Of a DNA stretch of 64,000 bases, positions 16,586 to 24,374 are shown piece after piece. The DNA is from Ruegeria pomeroyi (GTDB lineage: Bacteria > Pseudomonadota > Alphaproteobacteria > Rhodobacterales > Rhodobacteraceae). The first letter of the stretch is position 1, and every line of letters starts with the position of its first letter. Location of the stretch: the NCBI RefSeq assembly GCF_021405525.1, contig NZ_JAGQAG010000001.1, positions 3,286,001-3,350,000 of the forward strand, given 5' to 3'. The notes under the pieces are model-generated. The model saw only the letters and a program-made list of their open reading frames with translations. It was not told where the DNA came from and did not search any database. Both the position numbers and the translations under genes were made by a program.

Positions 16586-17749
16586 ATGCGCGTATTCGGA
16601 AAATGGCTGGGCCGGGTCCTGCTGGCCCTGATCCTGGCCGCAGGCGTCATCGGCGTCTGGAAATGGGAAGAGATCAACCGGCTGCTCGCCGTGAACTCTC
16701 TGTTCAACGCCGAAAAGATCGTCTCCAACTTCTCGCATATGGATGCGGCCTTTCTGACCGCCCCGGTCGCCCGGGGCAATGGCCCCACCTCGGACCTGCC
16801 CCATGGTGCCGCCTTTGAGCTGCCCACCGGCGGCGCCGACTGGGTCGAGGAAAGGGCGGTCACTTCTCTTCTTGTCCTCAAGGACGGCCAGATCCGGTTC
16901 GAGGAGTATTATCTCGGCACCGGACCCGATGATCGCCGCATCTCGTGGTCGGTAGCCAAGAGTTACCTTTCGGCACTGTTCGGTGTCCTGCTGGAGGAGG
17001 GCGCGATCGCCTCGATCGACGATCCGGTTGTCAAATACGCGCCCCAGCTCAAGGGCAGCGCCTATGAACCGGCCAGCATTCGCAACGTGCTGAACATGGC
17101 CAGTGGCGTCACTTTCGACGAGGATTATTTCGACAAGAATTCCGATATCAACCGCATGGGCCGGGTGGTGGCACTTGGCGGCACGCTGGACGATTTCTCG
17201 GCCAGTTTCACCGACAGTTTCGCCGCGCCCGGCGAGACCTGGCAATATGTCTCGATCGACACCCATGTGATCGGCATGGTGATCCGGGGTGCCACTGGGC
17301 GCAGCGTCACCGACCTGCTGACCGAAAAGATAATCGCGCCGCTGGGGTTGGAGCGTGACGGCTACTACATCACCGACGGCGCGGGTGTGGCCTTTGTGCT
17401 GGGCGGGCTCAACTTCACCACCCGTGACTATGCCCGGTTCGGCCAGATGATCCTTCAGAACGGCAGCTATGACGGCAAACAGGTGGTGCCGGCGGACTGG
17501 GTCGCCGCCTCGACCGCCGCCAGCGCCCCCACCGCGCCCGGCAAGATCGGCTATGGCTATCAATGGTGGATCCCGGTTGGTGCCGCTCCGGGCGAATTCC
17601 TGGCGCGCGGTGTCTATGGCCAATACATCTATTTCGACCAGCCACGCGGCGTGGTGATCGTCACCACCGGCGCCGATCGCGGTTTTCGCGGCGATGGCGT
17701 GAACGAGGCCAATATCGAAATGTTCCGCAAGATCGCGCAAAGCCTGTAG
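16586..17749 (+). CDS. Membrane-anchored serine hydrolase, beta-lactamase/esterase fold
   Basis: This 387-residue protein has one N-terminal hydrophobic segment (residues 8-25) and then a class C beta-lactamase-type domain. The nucleophile motif SxxK is S122-VA-K125 in ISWSVAKSYLS; NVLNMASGV and the tyrosine region WQYVSIDTHVIGMVIRG follow. Relatives include 6-aminohexanoate-dimer hydrolases and carboxylesterases, so substrate is open. It probably acts on the periplasmic side. GGAGGA precedes the ATG at 16586. It is followed nine bases later by the DUF2237 gene, with which it may share a transcript. Confidence 0.85.
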   Translation: MRVFGKWLGRVLLALILAAGVIGVWKWEEINRLLAVNSLFNAEKIVSNFSHMDAAFLTAPVARGNGPTSDLPHGAAFELPTGGADWVEERAVTSLLVLKDGQIRFEEYYLGTGPDDRRISWSVAKSYLSALFGVLLEEGAIASIDDPVVKYAPQLKGSAYEPASIRNVLNMASGVTFDEDYFDKNSDINRMGRVVALGGTLDDFSASFTDSFAAPGETWQYVSIDTHVIGMVIRGATGRSVTDLLTEKIIAPLGLERDGYYITDGAGVAFVLGGLNFTTRDYARFGQMILQNGSYDGKQVVPADWVAASTAASAPTAPGKIGYGYQWWIPVGAAPGEFLARGVYGQYIYFDQPRGVVIVTTGADRGFRGDGVNEANIEMFRKIAQSL

Positions 17750-17758
17750 GATCGGGCG

Positions 17759-18136
17759 ATGACACCCGACCCGAGTCTCAATGTCCTGGGCGGGGCGCTG
17801 GCGCCCTGCTCGACCAATCCTGTCACCGGCTTCTTTCGCGACGGGCATTGCAACACCTGCGCGCAGGATCAGGGCAGCCATACCGTTTGCGCGGTGATGA
17901 CGGCCGAATTCCTCGCCTATTCCAAATATGTCGGCAATGACCTCAGCACCCCTCGGCCCGAGTTCGGCTTTGCCGGGCTGAAGCCCGGCGACCGCTGGTG
18001 CCTGTGTGCGGCGCGTTTCATGCAGGCCGCCGACGAGGGGTGTGGCCCGCAGGTGCACCTGGAGGCAACCCACAGGCGCGCGGTGGAAATCGTCCCGCTG
18101 GAGGTGCTGGAGCGTCACGCCATCCGGCGCGACTGA
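17759..18136 (+). CDS. DUF2237 family protein
   Basis: This 125-residue cysteine-rich protein matches the DUF2237 family: LNVLGGALAPCSTNPVTGFFRDGHCNT, then VCAVMTAEFLAYSKYVGNDLSTP, and the C-terminal DRWCLCAARFMQA and EATH. No catalytic role is known. The spaced cysteines and histidines could bind metal, but this is speculation. It sits nine bases after the serine hydrolase and its last 22 bases overlap the convergent LuxR-type gene. Confidence 0.85.
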   Translation: MTPDPSLNVLGGALAPCSTNPVTGFFRDGHCNTCAQDQGSHTVCAVMTAEFLAYSKYVGNDLSTPRPEFGFAGLKPGDRWCLCAARFMQAADEGCGPQVHLEATHRRAVEIVPLEVLERHAIRRD

Positions 18137-18642
18137 TCCTTGCCCGCCTGTTCCGGCATCAGGTCACCGGTCATCAGGTCTTCGATGAAGAGGCCCAGCA
18201 GTTGGGGGCGCCCGGACACGCCCGCCTTGCGATAGATCGCATTGGTTTGCGCCTTGACCGTGCCTTCGGAGGTGTTGCGCAGCGCCGCGATTTCCTGAAG
18301 GCTGCACCCCTTGATCGCAAAAAGCGCCACGTCCCGTTCAGCCGCCGTCAGGCCCCAGTCGTCAAACCTTTCGTCCAGCAACTCCATGAATGCGCCAGAG
18401 GCCGCTCGCAGTTTCTCTTCCGCCTGTCGCGCCCTCCGCCATGTCCGGCTGAGAGCAAGCCACCCCAGCACTACACCGAGAAGCAATCCGACAGCCGCAC
18501 CGATTTCGAGAAACTCTCGGGTCTGCCAGCTGATCGGCGTGGTGCGCAGGCCGATCACGGTCAGCAGGATTTCGGACACGAAGAAGACCGCGCACACCGT
18601 CTGAACGACAGCAATCGCCAACAGGATCGGAACGCCCCTCAT
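18115..18642 (-). CDS. Membrane-anchored LuxR-type HTH regulator
   Basis: This 175-residue protein has two hydrophobic segments (about residues 5-30 and 46-65), a charged linker, and a C-terminal LuxR-type helix-turn-helix (WGLTAAERDVALFAIKG near residue 96, IAALRNTSEGTVKAQTNAIY and a final KAGVSGRPQLLGLF). It lacks a receiver or autoinducer domain. It should bind DNA while fixed to the inner membrane. It is on the same strand as the PepSY and repeat-protein genes, 36 bases downstream of the PepSY gene, so the three may be one unit. Its target is unknown. Confidence 0.82.
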   Translation of the reverse strand: MRGVPILLAIAVVQTVCAVFFVSEILLTVIGLRTTPISWQTREFLEIGAAVGLLLGVVLGWLALSRTWRRARQAEEKLRAASGAFMELLDERFDDWGLTAAERDVALFAIKGCSLQEIAALRNTSEGTVKAQTNAIYRKAGVSGRPQLLGLFIEDLMTGDLMPEQAGKDQSRRMA

Positions 18643-18678
18643 GCGCCTGTTGACCGGCGGACGGTAGGCCAGAGAAAA

Positions 18679-19161
18679 TCAGTCGTCACCATCGCCTCCC
18701 GACCCACTGTCGCCATCGTCACCTCCACCGTGGCCGCTGTTGCCACCATCGTCACCGCCGTCATCGCCATCCGATCCGCTACCCGAACTCGAATCGTCTC
18801 CCCCTCGACCACGGCCGCGTCCACGGCCCTGGCCGCTGCCGTCGTCGGCCTCGGCCTCGTTCTCGGTTTCGGTCTCGTTTTCGGTGGACCGGTTTAGCAA
18901 CCCGCCTCCGTTGTTTCTGTTACCCTGCCAGTAGTCCCTCAAGATCTCGCCGGTCCGTGGGTTTACGATGATCTCACGCTGTTCGCCTGGGCGCTTAGCC
19001 ACGATCCGCGCGCGCCCGAGCAGCGTCCGACTGACCTCGACAGAGGTATAGCCCTGCGCCTTGAGTTGCCGCGTGATGGCGTCCGTCCCGGACTGTGCCC
19101 AGGCGGTTCCGGTCCAGAGTGTCAGGACAAGCCCGGAGGTGATGAAGCTTCTGCGATCCAT
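18679..19161 (-). CDS. Secreted PepSY-like protein with Gly/Asp/Ser-rich tail
   Basis: This 160-residue protein has a signal sequence (MDRRSFITSGLVLTLWTGTAWAQ), a small PepSY-like domain at about residues 28-80 (LKAQGYTSVEVSRTLLGRAR, then REIIVNPRTGEILRDYW), and a low-complexity tail from residue 95 with GRGRGRGRGG, SGSGSDGDD and repeated DDG/GGD. The tail is highly acidic. PepSY domains are often extracytoplasmic inhibitors or sensors. It follows the repeat protein gene on the same strand, separated by a perfect 28-bp palindrome. Function is unknown. Confidence 0.75.
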   Translation of the reverse strand: MDRRSFITSGLVLTLWTGTAWAQSGTDAITRQLKAQGYTSVEVSRTLLGRARIVAKRPGEQREIIVNPRTGEILRDYWQGNRNNGGGLLNRSTENETETENEAEADDGSGQGRGRGRGRGGDDSSSGSGSDGDDGGDDGGNSGHGGGDDGDSGSGGDGDD

Positions 19162-19180
19162 TTGCCTACCTGATCAACAA

Positions 19181-19208
19181 GACTCCTGCCCTGATCAGGG
19201 CAGGAGTC
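19181..19208 (-). promoter_or_regulatory. Perfect 28-bp palindrome between repeat-protein and PepSY genes
   Basis: GACTCCTGCCCTGA and its exact reverse complement abut without a spacer. On the minus strand the next bases are TTGTT, so it could act as a partial terminator or RNA-processing hairpin that sets the ratio of the two secreted proteins. Confidence 0.55.
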
Positions 19209-19253
19209 ACGGCAGGTTTGCCGCTTCGCGGGATCAAGGCAACCCCCGGTCGT

Positions 19254-19772
19254 TCAATCGTCGTCACCCGGGCCATCATCGCCATGGCCGCCATGATCGT
19301 CACCCGCATCGTGGCCGGGGCCATCATCCCCGCCGCGCCCGCGACCGCCGTGGTCATCACCTGCATCATGGTCTGGGCCGTCATCCGCACCGCGGCCACG
19401 ACCGCCATGGTCGTCGCCCACGTCATGGTCCGGGCCGTCATCCGCACCACGGCCCCGACCGCCATGGTCGTCGCCCACGTCATGGTCCGGGCCGTCATCC
19501 GCACCACGGCCCCGACCGCCATGGTCGTCACCCGCGTCATGGTCCGGGCCGTCATCCGCACCGCGGCCACGACCCCGGCCACGCCCGTCATCCTCGCGAC
19601 TTGCAATCGCAAAGCTCCCTACAGCAGTTTCCGCGATCGCACCGGTCAGGCCCGATTGATCGGGTGCAATCATATCAGTCTGCACCACACTCGCCTCGGC
19701 CAGACCGACCAGCCCGCCGACAAGGATTGCTCCGGCTGTAAGTGCAACCCTGGATGTCATTGTCTTTCGCAT
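19254..19772 (-). CDS. Secreted Gly/Asp/His-rich tandem-repeat protein
   Basis: This 172-residue protein has a signal-type N-terminus (residues 1-28, LTAGAILVGGLVGLAEAS). Residues 29-60 are ordinary and conserved-looking. From residue 68 to 162 it consists of five 19-residue repeats of the pattern RGRGADDGPDHDVGDDHGG, ending in GDDGPGDDD. The repeats alternate basic RGRG with acidic and histidine clusters, which suits binding of Ca2+ or transition metals or a flexible surface coat. I recognise no family. It is first in a likely operon with the PepSY-like gene and the membrane LuxR-type gene. Confidence 0.7.
   Translation of the reverse strand: MRKTMTSRVALTAGAILVGGLVGLAEASVVQTDMIAPDQSGLTGAIAETAVGSFAIASREDDGRGRGRGRGADDGPDHDAGDDHGGRGRGADDGPDHDVGDDHGGRGRGADDGPDHDVGDDHGGRGRGADDGPDHDAGDDHGGRGRGGDDGPGHDAGDDHGGHGDDGPGDDD
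19287..19571 (-). repeat. Five 57-bp in-frame tandem repeats
   Basis: Five copies of a 57-bp unit (19 codons) run head to tail inside the repeat protein gene. The middle copies are nearly identical at DNA level, differing mainly in the codon for Ala/Val; the last copy has two Gly substitutions. The period is a multiple of three, so copy-number changes would keep the frame. Confidence 0.9.
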
Positions 19773-19895
19773 TTCATACCTCCGTCACCAATTCATGCCG
19801 TTGGAAACCAACCGACAGAGATCAGGCTGCACAGCTGATCCAAGAGAGAAATGGGTCTGCGGTTTAGAGCGACACAAACAAGACGGGTGGAGGCA

Positions 19896-19913
19896 GATAA
19901 ACAAATGTTTATC
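19896..19913. promoter_or_regulatory. 18-bp dyad upstream of repeat-protein operon
   Basis: GATAAACA and TGTTTATC are exact inverted arms around AA, in a markedly AT-rich patch (19895-19945) of a GC-rich genome. It lies about 125 bases upstream of the repeat-protein ATG on the minus strand. This looks like an operator or upstream activator site; the regulator is not known. Confidence 0.5.
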
Positions 19914-19970
19914 ATAATTATCTGATACTTACACGAAATCTCTGCTTAGATCGTCATCGCTAGAAAAGAA

Positions 19971-19995
19971 GACAGCGGCCTCCGGGGCCGCTGTC
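19971..19995 (-). terminator. Rho-independent terminator of trpB
   Basis: On the minus strand a 10-bp perfect stem (GACAGCGGCC / GGCCGCTGTC, 5-nt loop) is followed by TTCTTTTC. It lies 66 bases after the trpB stop and is correctly oriented for it. Confidence 0.85.
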
Positions 19996-20060
19996 GTCTG
20001 CCTTTGGTTTATTCGACAGGGTCCAAACCGTTCGGCCATAGCCGCCCGGAAAAGGGCGAC

Positions 20061-21311
20061 TCAATCCTCGGCGTCGCGGCCTTCGGTATCGGACATGTCA
20101 AAGCGCAGGAACTTGGCGACGGTAAAGATGTCCTTGTCGCCCCGACCGCACATATTCATGCAGATGATGTGATCCTCGGGCAGGACCGGTGCGATTTTCA
20201 TCACGTGGGCCAGCGCGTGGCTGGGTTCGAGCGCCGGAATGATCCCCTCGGTCGCGCAGCAGAGCTGAAACGCCTCCAGCGCCTCCTTGTCGGTGATCGA
20301 GACATATTTGGCGCGCCCGACCTCGTGCAACCAGGAGTGTTCCGGGCCGATGCCGGGATAATCGAGCCCCGCCGAGATCGAATACCCTTCGAGGATCTGG
20401 CCGTCGTCGTCCTGAAGCAGATAGGTGCGGTTGCCATGCAGCACGCCGGGGCGGCCACCGGTCAGCGAGGCGCAATGTTCCATCTTCTCGTTGACGCCCT
20501 TGCCACCGGCCTCGACCCCGATGATGTTGACCGATTTGTCGTCGAGGAAGGGGTAGAACAGACCCATGGCGTTGGAGCCGCCACCGATCGCGGCGATGAT
20601 GGTATCGGGCAGACGGCCCTCGGCTTTCATCATCTGTTCCTTGGCTTCCTTGCCGATGATTGACTGGAAATCGCGCACCATCGCCGGATAGGGGTGCGGG
20701 CCCGCAACCGTGCCGATGCAGTAGAAGGTGTCGCGCACATTTGTCACCCAGTCGCGCAGCGCGTCGTTCATCGCGTCCTTGAGCGTGCCGCGACCCGAAG
20801 TGACCGGGATAACCTCGGCCCCCAACAGGCGCATGCGGAAAACATTGGGTGCCTGGCGGCGCACATCATGAGCCCCCATGTAGACCACGCATTTCAGGCC
20901 GAACTTGGCGCAGACCGTCGCGGTCGCCACCCCGTGCTGCCCGGCGCCGGTCTCGGCGATGATGCGGGTCTTGCCCATGCGGCGCGCAAGAATGATCTGA
21001 CCCAGCACATTGTTGATCTTGTGCGCACCGGTATGGTTCAGCTCGTCGCGCTTCATATAGACCTTGGCGCCGCCCAGATGTTCGGTCAGCCGCTCGGCAA
21101 AGTAGAGCGGCGACGGACGGCCCACATAGTTCGCCCACAGATCGTTCATTTCCGCCCAGAAGCTCGGGTCTATCTTGGCCTTCTCATATTCCTCTTCCAG
21201 CGACAGGATCAGCGGCATCAACGTCTCGCTGACAAAGCGCCCCCCGAAGATTCCGAAACGGCCCTGTTCGTCAGGCCCAGACATGAAGGAATTGAAAAGG
21301 TCGTTGGCCAT
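20061..21311 (-). CDS. trpB: Tryptophan synthase beta subunit
   Basis: This 416-residue enzyme has the TrpB marks: [13 protein letters not shown] at residue 21, [17 protein letters not shown], the PLP lysine K98 in [22 protein letters not shown], the phosphate-binding GGGSNAMG, and a C-terminal CGRGDKD. It condenses indole with serine. ATG at 21311 (MANDLFNSF) has AGGGAG upstream; a longer in-frame start at 21398 is rejected since it would run into the repeat cluster. It is downstream of trpF and a small conserved gene on the same strand, with an intergenic triple inverted repeat before it and a terminator after it. Confidence 0.98.
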   Translation of the reverse strand: MANDLFNSFMSGPDEQGRFGIFGGRFVSETLMPLILSLEEEYEKAKIDPSFWAEMNDLWANYVGRPSPLYFAERLTEHLGGAKVYMKRDELNHTGAHKINNVLGQIILARRMGKTRIIAETGAGQHGVATATVCAKFGLKCVVYMGAHDVRRQAPNVFRMRLLGAEVIPVTSGRGTLKDAMNDALRDWVTNVRDTFYCIGTVAGPHPYPAMVRDFQSIIGKEAKEQMMKAEGRLPDTIIAAIGGGSNAMGLFYPFLDDKSVNIIGVEAGGKGVNEKMEHCASLTGGRPGVLHGNRTYLLQDDDGQILEGYSISAGLDYPGIGPEHSWLHEVGRAKYVSITDKEALEAFQLCCATEGIIPALEPSHALAHVMKIAPVLPEDHIICMNMCGRGDKDIFTVAKFLRFDMSDTEGRDAED

Positions 21312-21370
21312 GGCGTGCTCCCTAGTATCGCGGTCCAGCACTAGCGGTACAACGCTGAAAGGTAAAGCGG

Positions 21371-21442
21371 TCAGACTTTCGCGAAAGTCTGACATCAAAT
21401 CCTGTTCAGGATTTGATCACAAACTTTCAGAGAAAGTTTGTG
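21371..21442. repeat. Three back-to-back perfect inverted repeats
   Basis: Three exact dyads lie end to end: 21371-21392 (11-bp arms, no spacer, core ACTTTCGCGAAAGT), 21394-21417 (11-bp arms ATCAAATCCTG / CAGGATTTGAT, TT spacer) and 21418-21442 (11-bp arms CACAAACTTTC / GAAAGTTTGTG, AGA spacer). The first and third share ACTTTC...GAAAGT. The third lies inside the last codons and stop of the small gene between trpF and trpB. They would form a string of RNA hairpins ahead of trpB. Confidence 0.9.
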
Positions 21443-21677
21443 CCCGTGCCGTGATCAGGCGGACAGGCTCGGCGTTGCAGAACACGATCACCTGCCCGGC
21501 ATTTTCGACCGCCGTAAAGCCACGGCGCCGGATCTCTGCCAGAAAGACCTCCCGCCCCACCATGCGCTCCATGTCCCGTACCTTGCGGCGCACCACACCG
21601 CCGGAACGGGCGGATTTGGCGGTAAACAAATGATCGAACCATTGCTCAGGGCTCTGGGGTGGGAGGGCGAGATTCAT
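21417..21677 (-). CDS. Small conserved protein between trpF and trpB
   Basis: This 86-residue basic protein starts MNLALPPQSPEQWFDHLFTAK and contains RRKVRDMERMVGREVFLAEIRRRGF and AGQVIVFCNAEPVRLI. I recognise no catalytic motif. An in-frame ATG at 21692 would add five residues. Its position in a trpF-x-trpB row suggests a conserved trp-operon passenger, but no tryptophan role is known to me. Its last eight residues (QTFSESL plus stop) are encoded by an inverted repeat, so the natural C-terminus may have been replaced by the element. Confidence 0.7.
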   Translation of the reverse strand: MNLALPPQSPEQWFDHLFTAKSARSGGVVRRKVRDMERMVGREVFLAEIRRRGFTAVENAGQVIVFCNAEPVRLITARAQTFSESL

Positions 21678-21712
21678 AGCGCCATTTTGCACGAGACCTG
21701 GTAAAGAATGGG

Positions 21713-22363
21713 TTACTGCGCCCGCGCAGCCGCAAGAAAACCTCGGATCAGCCCGGCATCCTTGACCCCCGGCGCGGATTCGACGCCCGACGAGACATCG
21801 ACCTGCCGCGCCCCGGTCAGACGGATCGCCTCGCCCACATTGTCAGGCGTCAACCCGCCTGCCAGCATCCAGGGCTTGCGCCAATACTTCCGCCCCGCCA
21901 GCAGCCGCCAGTCAAAGGCCAGCCCGTTGCCACCGGGCAGGTCCGCACCCGACGGCGGCTTGGCGTCTATCAGCAACTGGTCGGCCACATCGGAATAGAG
22001 GTCGATCTGCGCCAGATCGGCTGCCTCGGCCACCCCGATCGCCTTCATGACTGGCAGACCATAGCGTGCCTTCACCTCGGTCACGCGCGCGGGACTTTCC
22101 TTGCCGTGAAGCTGAAGCATGTCGAGCGGAACGGCGGCAGTGATGGCATCCAGGTCCGCATCGGTTGGATTCACCACCAATGCCACCTTGGCCACCCCAA
22201 CCGGGACCGATACCGCCAGTTCAACCGCTCGGTCCACCGTCAGGTGCCGGGGTGATTTCGCAAAGAACACGAAGCCGACGTATCGCGCACCCGCCTCGAC
22301 GGCGACACGCAGCTGTTCTGGATCGGTCAGCCCGCAAATCTTGACGCGAATGTCGTCGACCAT
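21713..22363 (-). CDS. trpF: Phosphoribosylanthranilate isomerase
   Basis: This 216-residue TIM barrel has the TrpF signatures: [11 protein letters not shown] with the catalytic Cys at residue 9, [32 protein letters not shown] and [14 protein letters not shown] with the catalytic Asp. It isomerises N-(5-phosphoribosyl)anthranilate in tryptophan synthesis. It is followed by the small gene and trpB on the same strand and preceded eight bases upstream by the lapA-domain gene, so transcription may run from ihfB through trpB. Confidence 0.97.
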   Translation of the reverse strand: MVDDIRVKICGLTDPEQLRVAVEAGARYVGFVFFAKSPRHLTVDRAVELAVSVPVGVAKVALVVNPTDADLDAITAAVPLDMLQLHGKESPARVTEVKARYGLPVMKAIGVAEAADLAQIDLYSDVADQLLIDAKPPSGADLPGGNGLAFDWRLLAGRKYWRKPWMLAGGLTPDNVGEAIRLTGARQVDVSSGVESAPGVKDAGLIRGFLAAARAQ

Positions 22364-22371
22364 TTCAGCGA

Positions 22372-22728
22372 TCAGGCAGCGGCATCGTCGAGAATCGCCA
22401 GGACCTCGTCCTTACCCTCGTTCTGCTTCTTCTTGAGCGACTTGACTTCGCGCTCGAGCTTACGCACCTCGCGGTGCTTTACATCCGCCGTGCGGCGATG
22501 CTTGTGCTCGCGCAGCCACTCCCAGACAAATCCGATCACCACGCCCGACGCGATCCCGCCCAGAACCACCAGGAACAAAGGCAGTGTCAGCGAAAAGTTG
22601 ACGCCCAGCAGATGGGCCAGGTCTTCGGGCAGCAGGCTCAGCGTCACCATCTGGCGATTGGCCAACGACACCGAGACAAGTATGATCCCGAGCGTTGCAA
22701 GAAAGGCGTAGCGAATATAGCGCATCAT
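22372..22728 (-). CDS. LapA domain-containing inner membrane protein
   Basis: This 118-residue protein has two membrane segments (about residues 5-22 and 47-68: [21 protein letters not shown]) and a cytoplasmic C-terminal coiled coil rich in Lys, Arg and Glu ([14 protein letters not shown]). This is the LapA/DUF1049 type, which in E. coli works with LapB in controlling lipopolysaccharide synthesis. A pair of adjacent ATGs (22728 and 22725) makes the start uncertain by one residue. It lies between ihfB and trpF with very short gaps, an arrangement typical of alphaproteobacteria. Confidence 0.85.
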   Translation of the reverse strand: MMRYIRYAFLATLGIILVSVSLANRQMVTLSLLPEDLAHLLGVNFSLTLPLFLVVLGGIASGVVIGFVWEWLREHKHRRTADVKHREVRKLEREVKSLKKKQNEGKDEVLAILDDAAA

Positions 22729-22731
22729 GGG

Positions 22732-23016
22732 TCAGGCTTTTCCGTTCAGGCGATCCCTCAGCAGCTTGCCGGTCTTGAAGAACGGCACGTGCTTTTCCTC
22801 TACATGGACCGTATCGCCGGTTCTGGGATTGCGACCAATGCGCGCGTCCCGCTTCTTGACCGAGAAAGCGCCGAAACCGCGCAGTTCCACCCGGTCGCCG
22901 CGTGCCATGGCGTCGGTGACTTCCTCAAAAACGGTGTTCACGATCCGCTCGACATCCCGCTGGTAGAGGTGCGGATTTTCATCGGCAATCTTCTGGATCA
23001 GTTCCGAACGGATCAT
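22732..23016 (-). CDS. ihfB: Integration host factor beta subunit
   Basis: This 94-residue DNA-bending protein begins [19 protein letters not shown] and carries the IHF/HU arm and proline region, [27 protein letters not shown]. It pairs with IhfA. The ATG at 23016 has GGAGG upstream and matches the family length; a 48-residue in-frame extension from 23160 is rejected. It is first in the ihfB-lapA-trpF-x-trpB row. Confidence 0.97.
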   Translation of the reverse strand: MIRSELIQKIADENPHLYQRDVERIVNTVFEEVTDAMARGDRVELRGFGAFSVKKRDARIGRNPRTGDTVHVEEKHVPFFKTGKLLRDRLNGKA

Positions 23017-23367
23017 GCGCCTGGCCCTCCCAACGCCAAAGGTCGTCATTCTTATGTCAGGGACTATAGGCAGAAAACCCTTCTGCGGAAACAGGTTACC
23101 GATTGCGGCCAAGCCATATTTCGCCATTTGCCCGCAAATAACCGTCAACAAACCCGTCATTCAGCAGGGCGATGGGCCCGGATTCCCGGACGAGACCCCT
23201 TGCCGGAGCCTTACCAAGATCAATTGCTGCGTATGCAAAGCCTCTTGATTCGGAACGCTCCGCGCCAGCGATAGGCCGGCCCGTTCAACCAGGTCACAGC
23301 AGGAAGTTCGGTTTTGCCAGCAGGTAAGGATAGAGGTATGAGCCTTTGCGACCACGCGCGAGGAGAC
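23017..23367. other. Divergent intergenic region between ihfB and glsA
   Basis: No gene is supported in these 351 bases. They must contain the ihfB and glsA promoters. One clear dyad, ATTTGC-CC-GCAAAT, lies at 23126-23139 about 110 bases upstream of ihfB, with a TTGACG on the minus strand just beyond. I cannot place a convincing -10 box. Confidence 0.5.
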
Positions 23368-24288
23368 ATGGACGATTTGAACTACACCACCCTTCTCGAG
23401 GGGATCGCGGCAGGGATGCTCGCCACCGCCGACAAGGGCCGTGTCGCCGATTACATCCCCGAACTTGCCTCGGTTGACCCTGAGCAGTTCGGTATCGCGC
23501 TGGCTCTGGCCGACGGTCGATGCTTTGCCGCGGGACATGCGGATACGCCGTTCTCCATCCAGTCGGTTTCCAAGGTCTTCACCCTTGCGCTGGCCCTCGG
23601 TCGACTGGGAGACAGGCTTTGGCAGCGGGTCGGTCGGGAACCGTCCGGGCTGCCCTTCAATTCCATTTTGCAACTCGAACACGAGGGTGGCATACCCCGC
23701 AACCCCTTCATCAACGCGGGGGCGCTGGTGGTTACCGACGCCATTCTTGCCGGCCATCAACCCCGAGAGGTTCTGGGCGAGATCCTGCGTTTCGTGCGGG
23801 CTGCCGCGGATGATGAGAACATCCATATCGACGAGTCCGTGGCGCGCTCTGAAACCGATCATGGCCACCGCAACATGGCCCTGGCGCATTTCCTCGCGGC
23901 GCATGGCAACTTCGTCAACAGCCCGGACCTGACCTGCGGCACCTACTTCCACCAATGCGCGATAGAAATGACTGCGCGCCAGCTTGCCCTGGCCGGCCGG
24001 TTCCTTGTCGGGGGGCCGGCCGCACCCTCACTGATCTCGCGCCACAGCGTGCGCCGGATCAACGCACTGATGCTGACCTGTGGCCACTATGACGGGTCTG
24101 GCGACTTCGCCTATCGCGTCGGCCTGCCCGGCAAGAGCGGTGTTGGCGGCGGCATTCTGGTCATTGCGCCCGGTCGCGCCTCGATCGCGGTCTGGTCACC
24201 CGGGCTGAACCCACATGGCAATTCCGCTCTTGGCACGCTGGCGGTCGAACATCTGGCGCGGGCGACGGGCTGGTCGATCTTCGGTTAG
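23368..24288 (+). CDS. glsA: Glutaminase
   Basis: This 306-residue enzyme is a serine-type glutaminase. The catalytic SxxK motif is S66-VS-K69 in [10 protein letters not shown]; downstream marks are [38 protein letters not shown] and [13 protein letters not shown]. It converts glutamine to glutamate and ammonia in the cytoplasm. ATG at 23368 has AGGAG seven bases upstream, and an 18-residue longer form is rejected. It ends before a two-way terminator shared with rpsA. Confidence 0.95.
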   Translation: MDDLNYTTLLEGIAAGMLATADKGRVADYIPELASVDPEQFGIALALADGRCFAAGHADTPFSIQSVSKVFTLALALGRLGDRLWQRVGREPSGLPFNSILQLEHEGGIPRNPFINAGALVVTDAILAGHQPREVLGEILRFVRAAADDENIHIDESVARSETDHGHRNMALAHFLAAHGNFVNSPDLTCGTYFHQCAIEMTARQLALAGRFLVGGPAAPSLISRHSVRRINALMLTCGHYDGSGDFAYRVGLPGKSGVGGGILVIAPGRASIAVWSPGLNPHGNSALGTLAVEHLARATGWSIFG

Positions 24289-24321
24289 GGCGACGCCAAA
24301 CCACCGCCATGGAACGCAAAA

Positions 24322-24345
24322 CCCCGCAGGATCGCTCCTGCGGGG
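24322..24345. terminator. Bidirectional terminator between glsA and rpsA
   Basis: A 10-bp perfect stem (CCCCGCAGGA, loop TCGC, TCCTGCGGGG) is followed on the plus strand by CCTTTTCTT and on the minus strand by TTTTG. It can stop glsA from the left and rpsA from the right. Confidence 0.88.
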
Positions 24346-24374
24346 CCTTTTCTTGCTCAGACGTCGGTCAGGAC

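Noticed and set aside
19287-19571. Regular repeats considered as a CRISPR array
   Set aside because: The repeats are contiguous 57-bp coding units with no unique spacers, and no cas gene is present.
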